64,000 nt of DNA, taken from positions 63,445,938 to 63,509,937 of the forward strand of contig CM076259.1 of NCBI GenBank assembly GCA_038380795.1. The letters run 5' to 3'. Shown here piece by piece: positions 1 through 11,637 of this stretch. Every line of letters starts with the position of its first letter. Within the stretch, counting starts at the first letter, position 1. The notes under the pieces were generated by a model, which did no database searches, had not been told where the DNA came from, and worked only from the letters and a program-made list of their open reading frames with translations. Source of the DNA: Pyrocephalus nanus (Eukaryota > Chordata > Aves > Passeriformes > Tyrannidae). A program made the position numbers and the translations under genes.

Positions 1-3000
1 CTTCAGGATTTACAAGAACAACCAAGGTGAAGGTAAATATCTGCGCCATATGCCCCATTTCTACTTCCCGTGACCAGCTTGACAATGTCTTTGTGGGATG
101 GACTGGCAGTATGTAAAGCTGGAGAAAGCCAGTTCTCTCTCTAATGTACAAGAAACAATTATTTAGATGGCAGATACAGCTCTCAGTCAAAACTTTCATC
201 TGGCTAGGTGGAAAATGAAGTGATCTCTTTCAGTAAACATGCAGCAAAAATATAAGCAAAACCTTAAAGCTGCAATTACCTTGGGTAAATGTTTAGTAGG
301 GCTAGAGCTGTGCCCCTATATGTGTTTATATCCCTGGAGTTGTCATCCACAGAAGGCACACATCCAGGTTTAGACCTGAGCTAATTTTAATGCAAGGTGT
401 TTTTTTCCGGCATTAGGACTTCACTTAGTATTTAGGTATACAACTATCGTTACCCCCTTACTACCTCATAGTCTGTGGTAAATGGTGTTTCAGATGAGGG
501 CAGTGATCTGGAATCCATCTATGACACTGCTGGGGAGGCAGAGTAAGAAGGGCAGATAAGCAGATTTAATCTCCGGCTGCAAGCAGATGCAAGGGGATGC
601 ACAAGGAGGGCCAAGCAGAGCCTCCTCCTCGCTGTCCTTCTGCAGGTTACAGCCAGATAAGGGCACAAATAGAGAGGAAAGATTTAGATTAGATTGACAA
701 TGTGGGGGTAGTAAAATATCTGCTTATTCAGTGCTGTGGTTTTGGATGGGAAAGCGCAGCAGAGAGGCCCTTTCCTCACACATGCCTGTGTTCATCCTCC
801 TCTCACCCCACCGGGGGCTGTGCCTAATCTTGACTCCAGCTGAGCTATTTACAACACCCAGAGCAGGGGAATCGAAGCACAGAGATTAAGTGACTTCCTC
901 ACCAATGGTGACAATCAGGAAAGAAACCCATATTTCCTCCTTTGCTGTTTTGGGTTTCCACTACAGGCTCTGCAAACCTTTCCTTCACTTGTCCCCCTGC
1001 TCCAAGCAAACAGCTCCACATCATTAGCAAACATTGGCATCAGGGATGCTGGGGCTCAGGCAGGGCAATTAGTCTATTTGTTCCTCTCACTTCTCTTTCT
1101 CTTCCCACAGAGCTCACTAACTTCTAGTGCTGGTGCCCAAAGCAGAAAGGGTCCCAATGGCATCATGCATCTCTACTGCCTCTCCTAAGCATCCTCCAAG
1201 GCTCTCCAGAGTCCCTACGTGTTCTTCTCAGGGACATGCAGGACAGATAGGACAGGCACAGACCCAGCTGTCTCCTTCACCTGCAGGCTGCATCATACAG
1301 CTTGCAGCACTGCCACAGGGACAAGGATTCTGCCAGCTGCATGGCTTGTAGGCTTATGGAAAGATGAATGTGACTCATGTGTTTTCTAAATGAAAGGGGT
1401 TTTTGTTTGTTTGTGCCTGGCATGTGAGCATCTGTAATATACTGTACTGATGTTTCTGATATAGGTGGGCCTGTCTGAAATGTCATTATCTGAAACCTGA
1501 AAAGCCTTTATTCTTGCAATGCCATTTCTAATGCATGGCATGATCCTTCACTCCGTAATGATAACTAGCTCCCTGTTGTTTTCTCCTCTCTGTTTCACTG
1601 CTCAGTAAGCACCCTCTGATCTTGCCACTCTCCGCCCTCCAACCCAAACCATGGATGAAACAGTCTCCTTCTATCTGCAGAAACATCCTTCCCTTGTTCC
1701 CTGTGTCCTGGCAGCCCCTGCACAGTCCCTGTCTCCATCACCCAGGCTGTAACTGCCTCCTTTATCTGTGCTTGCCAGCCTTTCCTCTGTCTTTTCACTC
1801 TGCCATCAAGGTCTAGAGTAGCTTCCTGTCACATTTTCTGTGCCACTTGTATCTTAACTTCTGCCTCAAGCAATCTCTGCTTCTGGTGAGAATTTTCCAC
1901 GTCACATCTTTCTGCAGGCCATATATCTTTCTTTGCTCCTGTCCCTCATGCTTCCTCCAATCCCACTGAATCTCTTCTTTACTGACTTGTGATTTTAGAG
2001 TTTCCTGTTCTCAGGAGCTGGAATCTAAAGGCAATATGATACAAACTGCCAAACCACATTGCTTTGGACCTTCTGATTAAAGTATTTAAGCTAACTCTTG
2101 CTCTGTTGCACTCAAAATATACATTGCACATGTTGTTTTCTCCCGCTTTTTTCTCCTTCATGATTTTTGGATAAAAACATGCTTTTAATCATTTACTGCA
2201 GTTAAGACTTTTCACAAGGAATCAGTTACAGGCTGTTGTTTTAACAGCTTGACTCTGAAAAACAATATGTATATAGAAGAGTCAAAGAGAAGGTGCAAAT
2301 GTTCTATATATTATGTCTTGAAACTAGAAAGAATGGGCATTGTATAAAAACGTTGATCTAAATTCACAGCGTTTCATGTATTTCCATTTGCTTAGCAGAA
2401 ATCAGGACATATAGTGAAGATTATGCTTTAAATATATGGACTATTGAAAAGTATGTTTTGGAAAGCAGATAAATGGAAAATAACTGTACCTGGGGATTTC
2501 CATGTTTTGTGCTCCTTTGTTTTGGAAAAGAACCATTATTGGGAATTTCCACATTCTGTGCTCTTTTAACACCAAGCAGCATCAATATCCAAGTCAACAC
2601 AATTTATTATTAAATTTGCCTCTTTTTCCCTTTATGATGGGATAAAATATGCTGTGAATAGATTAGTTTTACTGAGGTTAATGGGAGATCCTTTGAAAGT
2701 GGAAATACTGGCCAATATACATGTAAAAATTTTTGCTTTACTTTTAACACACGTAAATTCAGAAAGAAAAATATTTTTTTTTTCTACTGGTTTGTTGAAA
2801 ACTGGATCTGTCAGTGGTCTTCTCCATGGAGACAGCTGGATTGGAAGTTTTCCTCTAACCACATTTGTTGGATTCAGCCCTTGACCAGAAGAATGTTTTT
2901 TCTCCATCTTCAGTTGCAGCCAGAAAAAGCTCAGATGTGATGGTACACTCTTAGAGGTTATTCCAAGATTGTGGCTCTGCTGAGAGACCAAACTTCAGAT

Positions 3001-5639
3001 CAGCTGCAGCCTCTCACATGACTGTGGAATGGAGTTCACAAGAACATATGCAGATGTCCCTTTCGTTTGAAGTCACCTGCTGAATTTAAAACATATACAC
3101 GCAATAGGATTACTCATGTGATGAATTGTGTGCATAAGTTTCTACAGCATCAGGAACTTACTGAAGATATAAACTATGAAAAAATCAGGCACTCCCCTGC
3201 TTCGCCTTCTGCTGCCCCACCCACGTTAGTCACCTGTAACAGAGCTCTGAGCTGATTCTAGTTTCCACTTAACACTTGTAGCAACTTTTCTAGAACAAGA
3301 ACATCATGACTGGACAAAATACATCCAGGGTTAAGCTAAAATCTTTCTGTTTATGTATCCCAGTGCACAAACAGCACGTTTTAAAAACATTGCATTTCTG
3401 CATTCAGAAAATCAGTAAAATCAACCTCAGAAACATGGGTGCTGGCCCATTCTCATTTCTCTGAAGCATGTACTTGCCTAGTGAGAAAATATAACTTCAG
3501 GGGAGGGGAGAAAATCATGATAAGCCATCTCTACTGGCTGTTAAGCTTTTCAGATGGAGATGACGGTAACCAGAGGGTCTCGGCCTCATTTTTTGCTGTA
3601 CATACTTACACAGCAGCTGCAGTCAGTGCAAGCACCTGAGCTGCTCACAGGGCAGCTGTTGAGTAAGAAATGTGGAGCAGCAGGCTGCTCATGAGCTGGA
3701 CTCCATGGCTGGGACTTGCAGAGCTCAGGTCTCATGACATCCTGGACATACTGAGAAGGACAGTGCCCAAAAAGATCTTGGAGAGGTCACAGCCTACACA
3801 TTCTGTCCAGGAAAACACAGACGGGAGTGTGTGTATGTATCTGGCTGGTTAAGTGCCCATCAAATTATTTTGTTTCTGCTGTGGTTGTGGCATTTAAGTG
3901 TATTTTAGGCCATGCTGGGATCTCTAGTTACTTAAAGCTATGCCAACCCAAGCAAACTCAGTTTCCAGTTTGCAGATAGCTGTCTCCAAACTGGTCCCCA
4001 CTGTGCTGTCTGTGGGGGCAGGTAAGTAATTCTACAGCACAGTTAACCTCTTCTGAAGCAGTTTTCTTGACCTGATCAGAAAAGCATCGCTCTGAGCACC
4101 CAGTCCTGTGCTGCTGACATTGGTGGGAGCCATGCCCTCAACAAGAGGTGCCTTTGGGTCTCAGGCACCTGTTGGACATGAAGTTAAGTACACATGTTTA
4201 CTTTCCCATGAAATCACTTGGTCTCAATCATATGCTGAAGAGCTTTGCAGAGTTGATGCTGAAGTTCAATCATATAGTGGGTGTTTGGAGGTAACTGCAA
4301 AGACTTGCAGTGGAGAGTCAGAAAAAAAGAAAGTTGCTCTGCGCATAACACCCTTATATTATTTATTCCTCTAGTTAATTTACAAATCTACCTGACTGAT
4401 GAAATTTTTATTTTCAGCTCCTTCACTTTTGATCTCTCTGGATGTTTTCTTTACTAAAGTTATCCTGAGTAAATATTTGACTTTGTCCCCTAAGCCACTG
4501 CATACCGTTGTGTAACCTAATAAACCCTTTTATTTCATTAGCACCAGTTTATCTAATGTTCCGGACTAATTGAGAGTGGATTTCCAAGAAGAAAAAGGAA
4601 GAACATGTTCACAACCAGACACCTCCTCACCTGTTTACAAAAGACAACACAGGTTCTGCAGGGCAGAAAAAATAACGGTAAAATATATCACATCTCACCT
4701 TTCTGCAATTTTCTCAGTCCACATCAATTCCCTGAAGTAAAAGCCACATCATTCAGTGTTTACATAAAAATGTAAGCTTAAAAGAAAGGTCGTTATTTTC
4801 CTCTGCCCTGTAGGGATTACTGGAGCAGAATCTGCACTTTCATGTGTGGAGATCGCCTCCTTCCCTGGGCTCTGCCTTAGTAATCAAGGGAAGCAATGAC
4901 TGCTGTCTTGTTTATAGCCACTTGCTTCAGCGGTGACCCATATTTATGAGGAAAAGGGGAAACAGTAGGAAAGGCAAAACACCATGACAGCCAGTGTCTT
5001 GCTGTGATCACCTCAACATCCCTCACCATGCAGCAGCAGTGGGTGATTTTGGGCAGTGAGTGCCCGTGCTTGGTATGGTCACTGCATTTACCCACTGTAC
5101 CCACCTTGGGCTCACCTCCAGATGGTTTGGCTTTGTCGCTGCTGCTCTGTGGTCTCAGTTTAATACTCAACAGGACTTTCTGGGCTACACTAGAAAACCA
5201 CGGGAATACAATGCATGGCACAGAAAAAGCACACGTTTTTTTCTCCGAGGAGCTTTGTGCCTAGGTGAAGAAAAAACATTAAAAAAATGGCTCAAAACCT
5301 CTGGAGGAGGGATAAGAACTTGATCCGGTGCAAAATATGCTACAGCAAAATAATTCCTCCAAGTCTCTTTGATTTGTCTTCAACAAAATTTGAAATGGCA
5401 GCAGTAACTCAGAAATGTTGCATGTGGACAGTTTCTACAACGGAGATTCTCTACAAAGAGAATCAAGAAACTGGGATGACCGTGCAAAACTGGTACGGAC
5501 AGTAGGGACAAGACCATTCTTTAAGGATTTTCCCATAATTTGGTCGTTTCTGAGGAGAATTTTCTAAGCCATTTCTAAAGGCGAAGAAGACCTTTAATAG
5601 CTTAGCCAGTCTTTTTTAGAGTCATCTTCCAAACAGAAA
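1..5639. other. Intergenic DNA downstream of COG6
   Basis: No reading frame here resembles a protein I recognise; the open frames are short and lack conserved motifs. Base composition is mixed, with some GC-richer stretches (roughly 540-650, 800-870 and 1620-1760). A possible eroded LTR end near 4480-4570 is described separately. From human gene order (established knowledge) this side of COG6 should lead towards FOXO1, but nothing of FOXO1 is visible. Confidence 0.6.
4440..4575 (+). mobile_element. Possible eroded LTR polyadenylation region
   Basis: A plus-strand AATAAA sits at about 4519-4524 in the context 'taacctaataaaccctttt', followed by a T-rich stretch and 'gcaccag'. This arrangement resembles the R/U5 part of avian endogenous retroviral LTRs. 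I cannot see matching ends, a target-site duplication or any gag/pol-like frame, so it may simply be a chance polyadenylation-like motif. Confidence 0.2.
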
Positions 5640-5687
5640 GTCTCTGAAAGGCTCTTCCAACCAAGTTAATTCTATGATTCTATGATC
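5640..5687 (+). mobile_element. CR1 LINE 3' tail fragment
   Basis: The stretch contains 'ctcttccaacc' followed shortly by 'attctatgattctatgat', which is the characteristic 3' end of avian CR1 retrotransposons. Only the tail is recognisable, as expected for 5'-truncated CR1 copies. The repeated tail unit at the right-hand end gives plus-strand orientation. Confidence 0.75.
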
Positions 5688-6485
5688 TTCTGAAAATCAA
5701 TCATAAATTCCTATTAAAAGTTCATGAGGCTGCTAGGCTACAAGCAAGGACACCAAAAACACTGAGGAAAAGGGGGAAAAAATGATGATAATAAAATATG
5801 TGTCCTCTTCTGACTCTTACCCACTTCTGACTCTATTTCAAGGTCAACTGCAGATCCAATGAATGAGCTCATGTTGTGCCTCTGCAGCCTGGCACCACTG
5901 CTAGGACCTCTCTGAGAGCCCAGACTCAACACAGCTTCAGCCCCACGCTCTGGCCCTGCAAAACTTGCCCTCAGCCAGCAAAAGGTGTGTGGCCAGCCAG
6001 AGACCAGCACCAGACGCACCCAGACAGCGCTATTTTCTTCCCTTTTCCTTTTCTCTGTGAACTCCTGGAATGAGTTTGCACATAGTGGAAAAAATGCAAA
6101 CAGTGGGGAGAAGCAGCCAGGAACATCACCCTCCCTGTCACCCTCTCTGCTGGCACTTGGCTGTGTGGCTGATGGTTCATGCCAGCTACCCAGGGCTCAT
6201 TTGGTACCCAGGGAAGTCAGAGGAGCCCCTGATGAATTTTTAGGGTAATCCGTTTTTTCTTGAATTAAAAAAGGAAAATGTATCATCTGTACAAACTCAG
6301 TTAACACAGGCTTGTAGTGAGAGGCAAAACCTGCTTTGATCAGAAAACTGGCTCGCAATGAGTACAAAATATTTCACAAACTTTCAAACCCATCTCTTCC
6401 TCCCCTTTTTTGTTAATGGGCATCTTTTATCCTGTCCTAAGCAACAGCAACAAGACTAATTAGTTTAACAAGTACAACAAATGGT
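5688..6485. other. Intergenic DNA, nothing recognised
   Basis: I see no conserved coding frame, RNA gene or clear repeat. Short overlapping frames on both strands around 5740-6250 look like chance frames in slightly GC-richer DNA. Confidence 0.5.
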
Positions 6486-6491
6486 TTTATT
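6486..6491 (-). terminator. Distal candidate polyadenylation signal
   Basis: The plus strand reads TTTATT, giving AATAAA on the minus strand. Downstream on the minus strand lies a GU-rich stretch around 6425-6470 ('cttgttgctgttgc'). It lies about 5 kb beyond the COG6 stop codon, so it could end a long COG6 3'UTR isoform or a separate minus-strand noncoding transcript. The motif alone is not proof of use. Confidence 0.3.
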
Positions 6492-9164
6492 GACAAAAAA
6501 GAACCCTTTGAAATATACATTACATTCACAAAAGATTAAATTATACCTTATTATCCATTTTCCATAAAATAAAGATTACTTTGATAAATCACAACTAATG
6601 TTATCTTTGGCTGATAAGAACTCTGTACTTATTTGTGTGGCTTCTATAAATAGTGTGTTCTGATTTTTTTCCTCACTAAATATAGTCAATGATAGTCTGC
6701 CAGGCATTTTCCTGCAATTTGACAATACCACATCTGTGAACTAGGCAGCAAATGAAAGCTTCATTGTCTGAATATGAAACATGCAACTGTCTCTTTCTTT
6801 TCTGTCAGCTGCTCTGCAGTAATCTATTAAACACCTTTCAGCCATATTTTGCTCCATCAAGGTTTCCTTACTGCCAAAGCAGGGTAGTCAAAATAAACTC
6901 TTTTTGTTAAGAGAAAAGCCACTGTGGTTCATCTTTCTATTGTATGCAAAGTCTGTGTGAAAACAGTAGCATGAAGGGGTTGTACCCTCATTTAGACCTA
7001 ATGTACACAAAATATGTACAGTAACGTACATAAGAGGGCATTTTCAAATGTAAAGGGCTCCTTTGCTCTTTGTCTTTCCTTAGCTTTGCACCAGAGGATT
7101 CTGCAGATTGCTGAAGATCTATCCACACCATCTCTGAGTGGATAAACAGTGTGTTGAGGACCAAGGCAGAAGCAATGTGTTTGGTTTACTTCAGAGTTGC
7201 TGTGCAGTGGACAACCAGAGAGACCTGCCCTGCCACATGAAGGGCCATTGCCTCTCCTACCCTTCAGGACACATATCCAAGGTCAAACTATATTCATTTC
7301 CCATTTTTTGAAACTCTTTCAAGAAAAACATTTGCTCTGAGTTCAACTACTGCTTTGTATGCCCCGAGTGACTCAAAGCATCTCATTTTACTCCAAATAT
7401 TTAAGGGTTAGAACTGGTGTAGCAGTTGCAGGGTTGGCTTGAAATTTAGTTTGCAAAGTTCTTAAGACTGGTGGGGAAAAGATGTAGCGGTTCGGGAAAC
7501 TTTTAACAAGTAATTTCAATATGGGAGAGAGTTCAGTTATATGACTATTGAAAATTCTCTGAACTGTTCAAATGTAACATCACTTTAACATCCATTTGCA
7601 GCCTCTGACCCTACCAGAGCTGTTTTGGATGGGTGCCCTCCTCATAAGCAAATGTCTCTTTTTCTGCATTTTCCCTCAGAAGCAGGTGACAGTGGATTTC
7701 AAATATACCCACACCCATGTCTGTGTTGCTTTCTGGAGGGTGTGTTTCACTCATGGAAATATGTCTAACCTCTTTGTTTAATTTTCAAAATTTTATAAGC
7801 TTCCCACCCCCTGGGTTGCCCACAAAGTGACTCAGCAAGGCGAGCAAAGGGATCAAAGAACAGATAGAGTTTTTTAAGTGAATGGAAAAGTTTAGCAGTT
7901 CTGAAACTATTTTTCTTCAACACATATTTCAAAAACATTAATAAAAATAACTACAACTGGGTCTAACAGACAAAATGCAGGGCTAGAGTCATAAATCTTA
8001 GAGAACAGGGAGGAGCACTCTGAAATGCTGCAAAACAAATATATTATCACCTTTCCAACCTCCCTGAGCTTCTCTTTTCCTATAATACAAAGCAAAAAAA
8101 TCACCATTGCTGGGCTGCTCTGTGCTTGCTGTAATTAAAACAACTTTTATATTTTATTTCCATATTGGTGTGAACATTTATTTATAAAGCAGGGAGGAGA
8201 AAACTGGACATACAGGACTGAACCCATAGGCATTGCCACCACTGCTGATGAACCACCTTGGTTCCAACCCAAACCCAATTCTGTACCTTGCTGTTTCCTG
8301 GATATTCTGTGGGCAATAAAGTCCCGAGATCCGGATTCTGTTTCAGGGACTCACGTATTGAAGGTCAGAGATAAGGTTCCTATGCAACAAATGGAGGAAA
8401 ATTCAGACATTGGAGTTCTCAGGAGAGCCCTCATGTTTGTGCCACAGGGCCAAACTCCTCGCTTATTTTATCTCCTGCCTCCCATATTTTGCACTCATTT
8501 ACGCACAGCTGCTAAATTCAAGAGAAGAAACACACCTGCCCCATCTCAGACTACACAACATTCATAGGGTTGGGTGCTCTCCAGGAAGATGGGAGATGTC
8601 AATTCCAAATTTCTTTGGCCCAGAACCCAGCTCTCCTATTTCCCATGAAAGTGTCTGTCGCACCAGACAACACATCTGTTCTCAGGGCGGGGCTGCCAGA
8701 GTGTCAAATGCCAATAGTGCTGCCTATAGGCAGTGCTCAAAGCCCCCCTTGTTTTCCCATCTCCCCCAGTCACACCACTGCCCAGCTCAGAGTAGCGGAG
8801 TCGCTCTCTGAGGCATGGACCTCCAGACAAAGTATTCCAGGACAGCAGCAGAAGGGCTGACTGACTCAGCCCAGCTCGGGGAGCATCTCTTCATGAACTG
8901 AGATGTTACTCCAGTAACTGGTCTGAACATGGGCCAGGTACTGGCACTCAGAAGGATTCCATTTACTGCAATGTTTATGGGTCATACAGCTGAAGGGTCA
9001 TCCATCTAATCAGAGGACTGCAGCTTTACAGTTCCTGATGTGGAAATCCTGGAATTTGTAAAATAAAAGGGTCAAAAATACCAAGCTAGAAAAAGCAGGT
9101 CATAATCTAATCACATTTTCCTTCCTCCTCTTAGAAAGGCAAGCAAGAGGAAATAACAACATGA
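6492..9164. other. COG6 downstream flank
   Basis: No coding region is recognisable. Further minus-strand AATAAA motifs are at 8153-8158 and 8177-8182, and a plus-strand AATAAA is at 8315-8320. The segment is either intergenic or the distal part of a long COG6 3'UTR, depending on which polyadenylation site is used. Confidence 0.45.
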
Positions 9165-9189
9165 AAGACAGAGTCAGTAATCAAATGTT

Positions 9190-9195
9190 TTTATT
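9190..9195 (-). terminator. COG6: Favoured COG6 polyadenylation signal
   Basis: The minus strand reads AATAAA followed by AACATTTGATTACTGA and then a U/GU-rich tract ('tctgtctttcatgttgtta', about 9150-9168). A signal followed within 15-40 nt by a GU-rich element is the classical vertebrate cleavage arrangement. It would give a 3'UTR of about 2.3 kb. Confidence 0.45.
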
Positions 9196-10358
9196 GATGT
9201 CCTTTCTCATTTGTGACCATTGGTCATTTACTTTAATTGCACAGACCAAAATAAACAATTGACTTTAATTTGCCTAAATTACAACTTCTATAGCTTTTGC
9301 ATTTTTATCAAGAAAAGACAAAATCATGGGTAAGTCTCTACATGGAATCAAAGATAGAAGCAACTTCTTACTAATCCTCATGCAAACTACTGACTGATTA
9401 TTGGAGACCAAGGTTGAGTGTAATTTCAGGAGAAAGTTCACTCTTATGAGTATGTTCATCTAATATCAAGCTAATTTATAGTCCTTTCATAACCAATGTA
9501 ATTTTCATCTATTAGATAATAATTACAGGCATATTAAGCAATATTAACATTATTAAACAACAATGAACAGCCGCCTGAATGTATACTACGGTAATGCAAA
9601 ATCTGAGTAATATAAAGTGCGTTACCTGGTAAAAGAGTAGAATTTTGCATTTGAGGTTTTCTAAGCTTCTAGAATTTTTTGTCTTACAGGTCTAGAGATT
9701 TTAAACAGAAGAAATCAAACATTCATATTTACAGAAAGATTTATGCCTGATCCAAGAACTCCAGGGACACTTTCACTTTTAAATCTTTTTCTACTGTACC
9801 AACAAATTATATCCATTTGGAAAAGGAGCTATTGCTTTACTGTGGTATTACTAAAGAAGCTGCTTTCTGAGTGCACTGGATGTATTTTGTGCAATGAGTT
9901 TTCTGAGAGGCTAAAATGTATTGCCGCTGCTCTTCTTATGTCTTTCTCTTTTGCAAGCATATACTAAACTGCAGACTTAGCTGACACTAAGTATATATTT
10001 TATATGTGGAATATTATTACTAATAAAAATGAGTTATTCAATATGAATGACTGCTCATCTCTCCCCTGATACATATAAAATAAGCCACATCTAATGTGAG
10101 AGTAAACTCAGGCCACTATTACAACTCTGAGGCACTCATACAACAGCAAAGAGGGATATAAATAAGTGAAATGCTTCTAACAAAACAGTTAGCTTAAATT
10201 ATCTTAAAAAAACCAAATGAACAAAAGAACTAGTCACAAATTCATAACTTTGTTTCCTGAAGGTTTCTCTTTAACAATACTTTCCTAAAAGAAGACTATG
10301 TTTAAGGAAATTGCAGAAAATTATCACAAGGCCCAGCAGAGAACAAGTGTCCTACTTA

Positions 10359-10364
10359 TTTATT
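10359..10364 (-). terminator. COG6: Proximal candidate polyadenylation signal
   Basis: This is AATAAA on the minus strand about 1.1 kb past the stop, followed by a moderately GU-rich stretch. It is a plausible site for a shorter COG6 transcript. Confidence 0.3.
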
Positions 10365-10567
10365 TCTGTCTTTTCCTATAAGCAAAGTCCCCTACATCAA
10401 AACTCTGTAATGTCAGGGTTTCTACACGAAGTAGCTTCAGCTTTGCACTAAAGGAGGAAAGAAATGAAATCTTCATTTATGGCTTTCTATGCATCAGTCT
10501 GGAATATCTGCACACCCTGGCTCTCCCATATAATTCCCAAGGCAACCTGTGGCTGCCACAGGTGAAC

Positions 10568-10573
10568 TTTATT
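10568..10573 (-). terminator. COG6: Proximal candidate polyadenylation signal
   Basis: This is AATAAA on the minus strand about 0.9 kb past the stop. The sequence just downstream is not U-rich, so it is a weaker candidate than the one at 9190-9195. Confidence 0.2.
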
Positions 10574-11489
10574 ATAATTTTTAGGAGAACTGCTACAGAC
10601 ATGTGAACCACAAAAATATCCTGGTGGATTATGAACTGAATAAATGCTTGTACTAGAGCAGATGGACTTTTTCTGTGCATAAAAAGAAGCAAAACAAAAA
10701 CCATAAACATGTGAAGGAGAAATGGCCATACTGCTATGCAAGACACTTTCCTAACCTACATTGTTATTGGTCCCAGCCTTAAGAGATCAGCAAGTTTCAA
10801 CTGATACAAAGATTCCTACTGAATAATTGCACTAAACCAAAATCCTTCTAGTAAAACAAAATTATACAAATAATTTAAAGCATTAAGTTCCAGGTTATGT
10901 ACATGCATGTAGTACAAACATTATTTTTCTTACAGAAAACACAGATAATGGATTCCAAAAAAAGCCACACAAATTTTGACTCAAAGATTTAATCAAGAGG
11001 AGTTGCAAAAGAGCATCAAGTATTCTGAAATGATTTATGAGCTGCAAAAGTAATGCATGAGTCATTCAAAGTGTATTACTTGTATTAAAATTTCAGTTAT
11101 CAGTGTTTACTGATGATAGGCTGAGAAAAAGAATGAAAGAACAGACAATGGAGCAAACAAAATACTGGTGAGGTCATAAGACCTGTAAGCTGAAAGGATT
11201 ATGTACAGCAAGGAAAAAGCTTTTCTCCTTTTTCAAAGAGATTGCACATTATCAAGGTCCATTCCCATCAGAGAAATAACATTAAAATAATTTTTAATCT
11301 ATATTCTATTTTCTGGCCTATACAAAGTATTCAAAGATACAGGAAAGACTAGACTCCTGCCAAGCAGATTAAACAAAACTGCATTCCTACATACTTTAAC
11401 TATACAGTTACACATCGAAATTCAAAGCAGAAAAACAATTCAATGCAAATACAGAATTATGGATTCTGATAGATGTGGAGGAAGCAAGA

Positions 11490-11637
11490 CTATGAAAGGA
11501 GTGCCTGAACTTGATGAGGAGATCGGTGTAGTATGGTTTCTGGATCCTTATATTCATTTGAAGGATCCATCACAGCTGCATATAACTCACTGTAAGCTCT
11601 GCAGACCAGTTCTGTTGACTGTTTTATTATCTGCTCC
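11490..11637 (-). CDS. COG6: COG6 coding exon 19 (last; residues 601-649)
   Basis: The acceptor is 'ttttttag|G' and the exon supplies the last base of Lys601. The reading [15 protein letters not shown] leads to the C terminus [12 protein letters not shown] and then TAG. This matches the conserved COG6 C terminus with a few substitutions. The stop codon is at 11492-11490. Confidence 0.96.

Larger units (their letters stand above)
9090..11489 (-). other. COG6: Probable COG6 3' untranslated region
   Basis: This follows the TAG stop directly on the minus strand and has no conserved frame. It is AT-rich, as vertebrate 3'UTRs often are. Candidate AATAAA signals on the minus strand are at 10568-10573, 10359-10364 and 9090+100-105 (that is, 9190-9195). 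The last has the best surroundings. The true end is inferred, not seen; shorter and longer UTRs are both possible. Confidence 0.5.
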
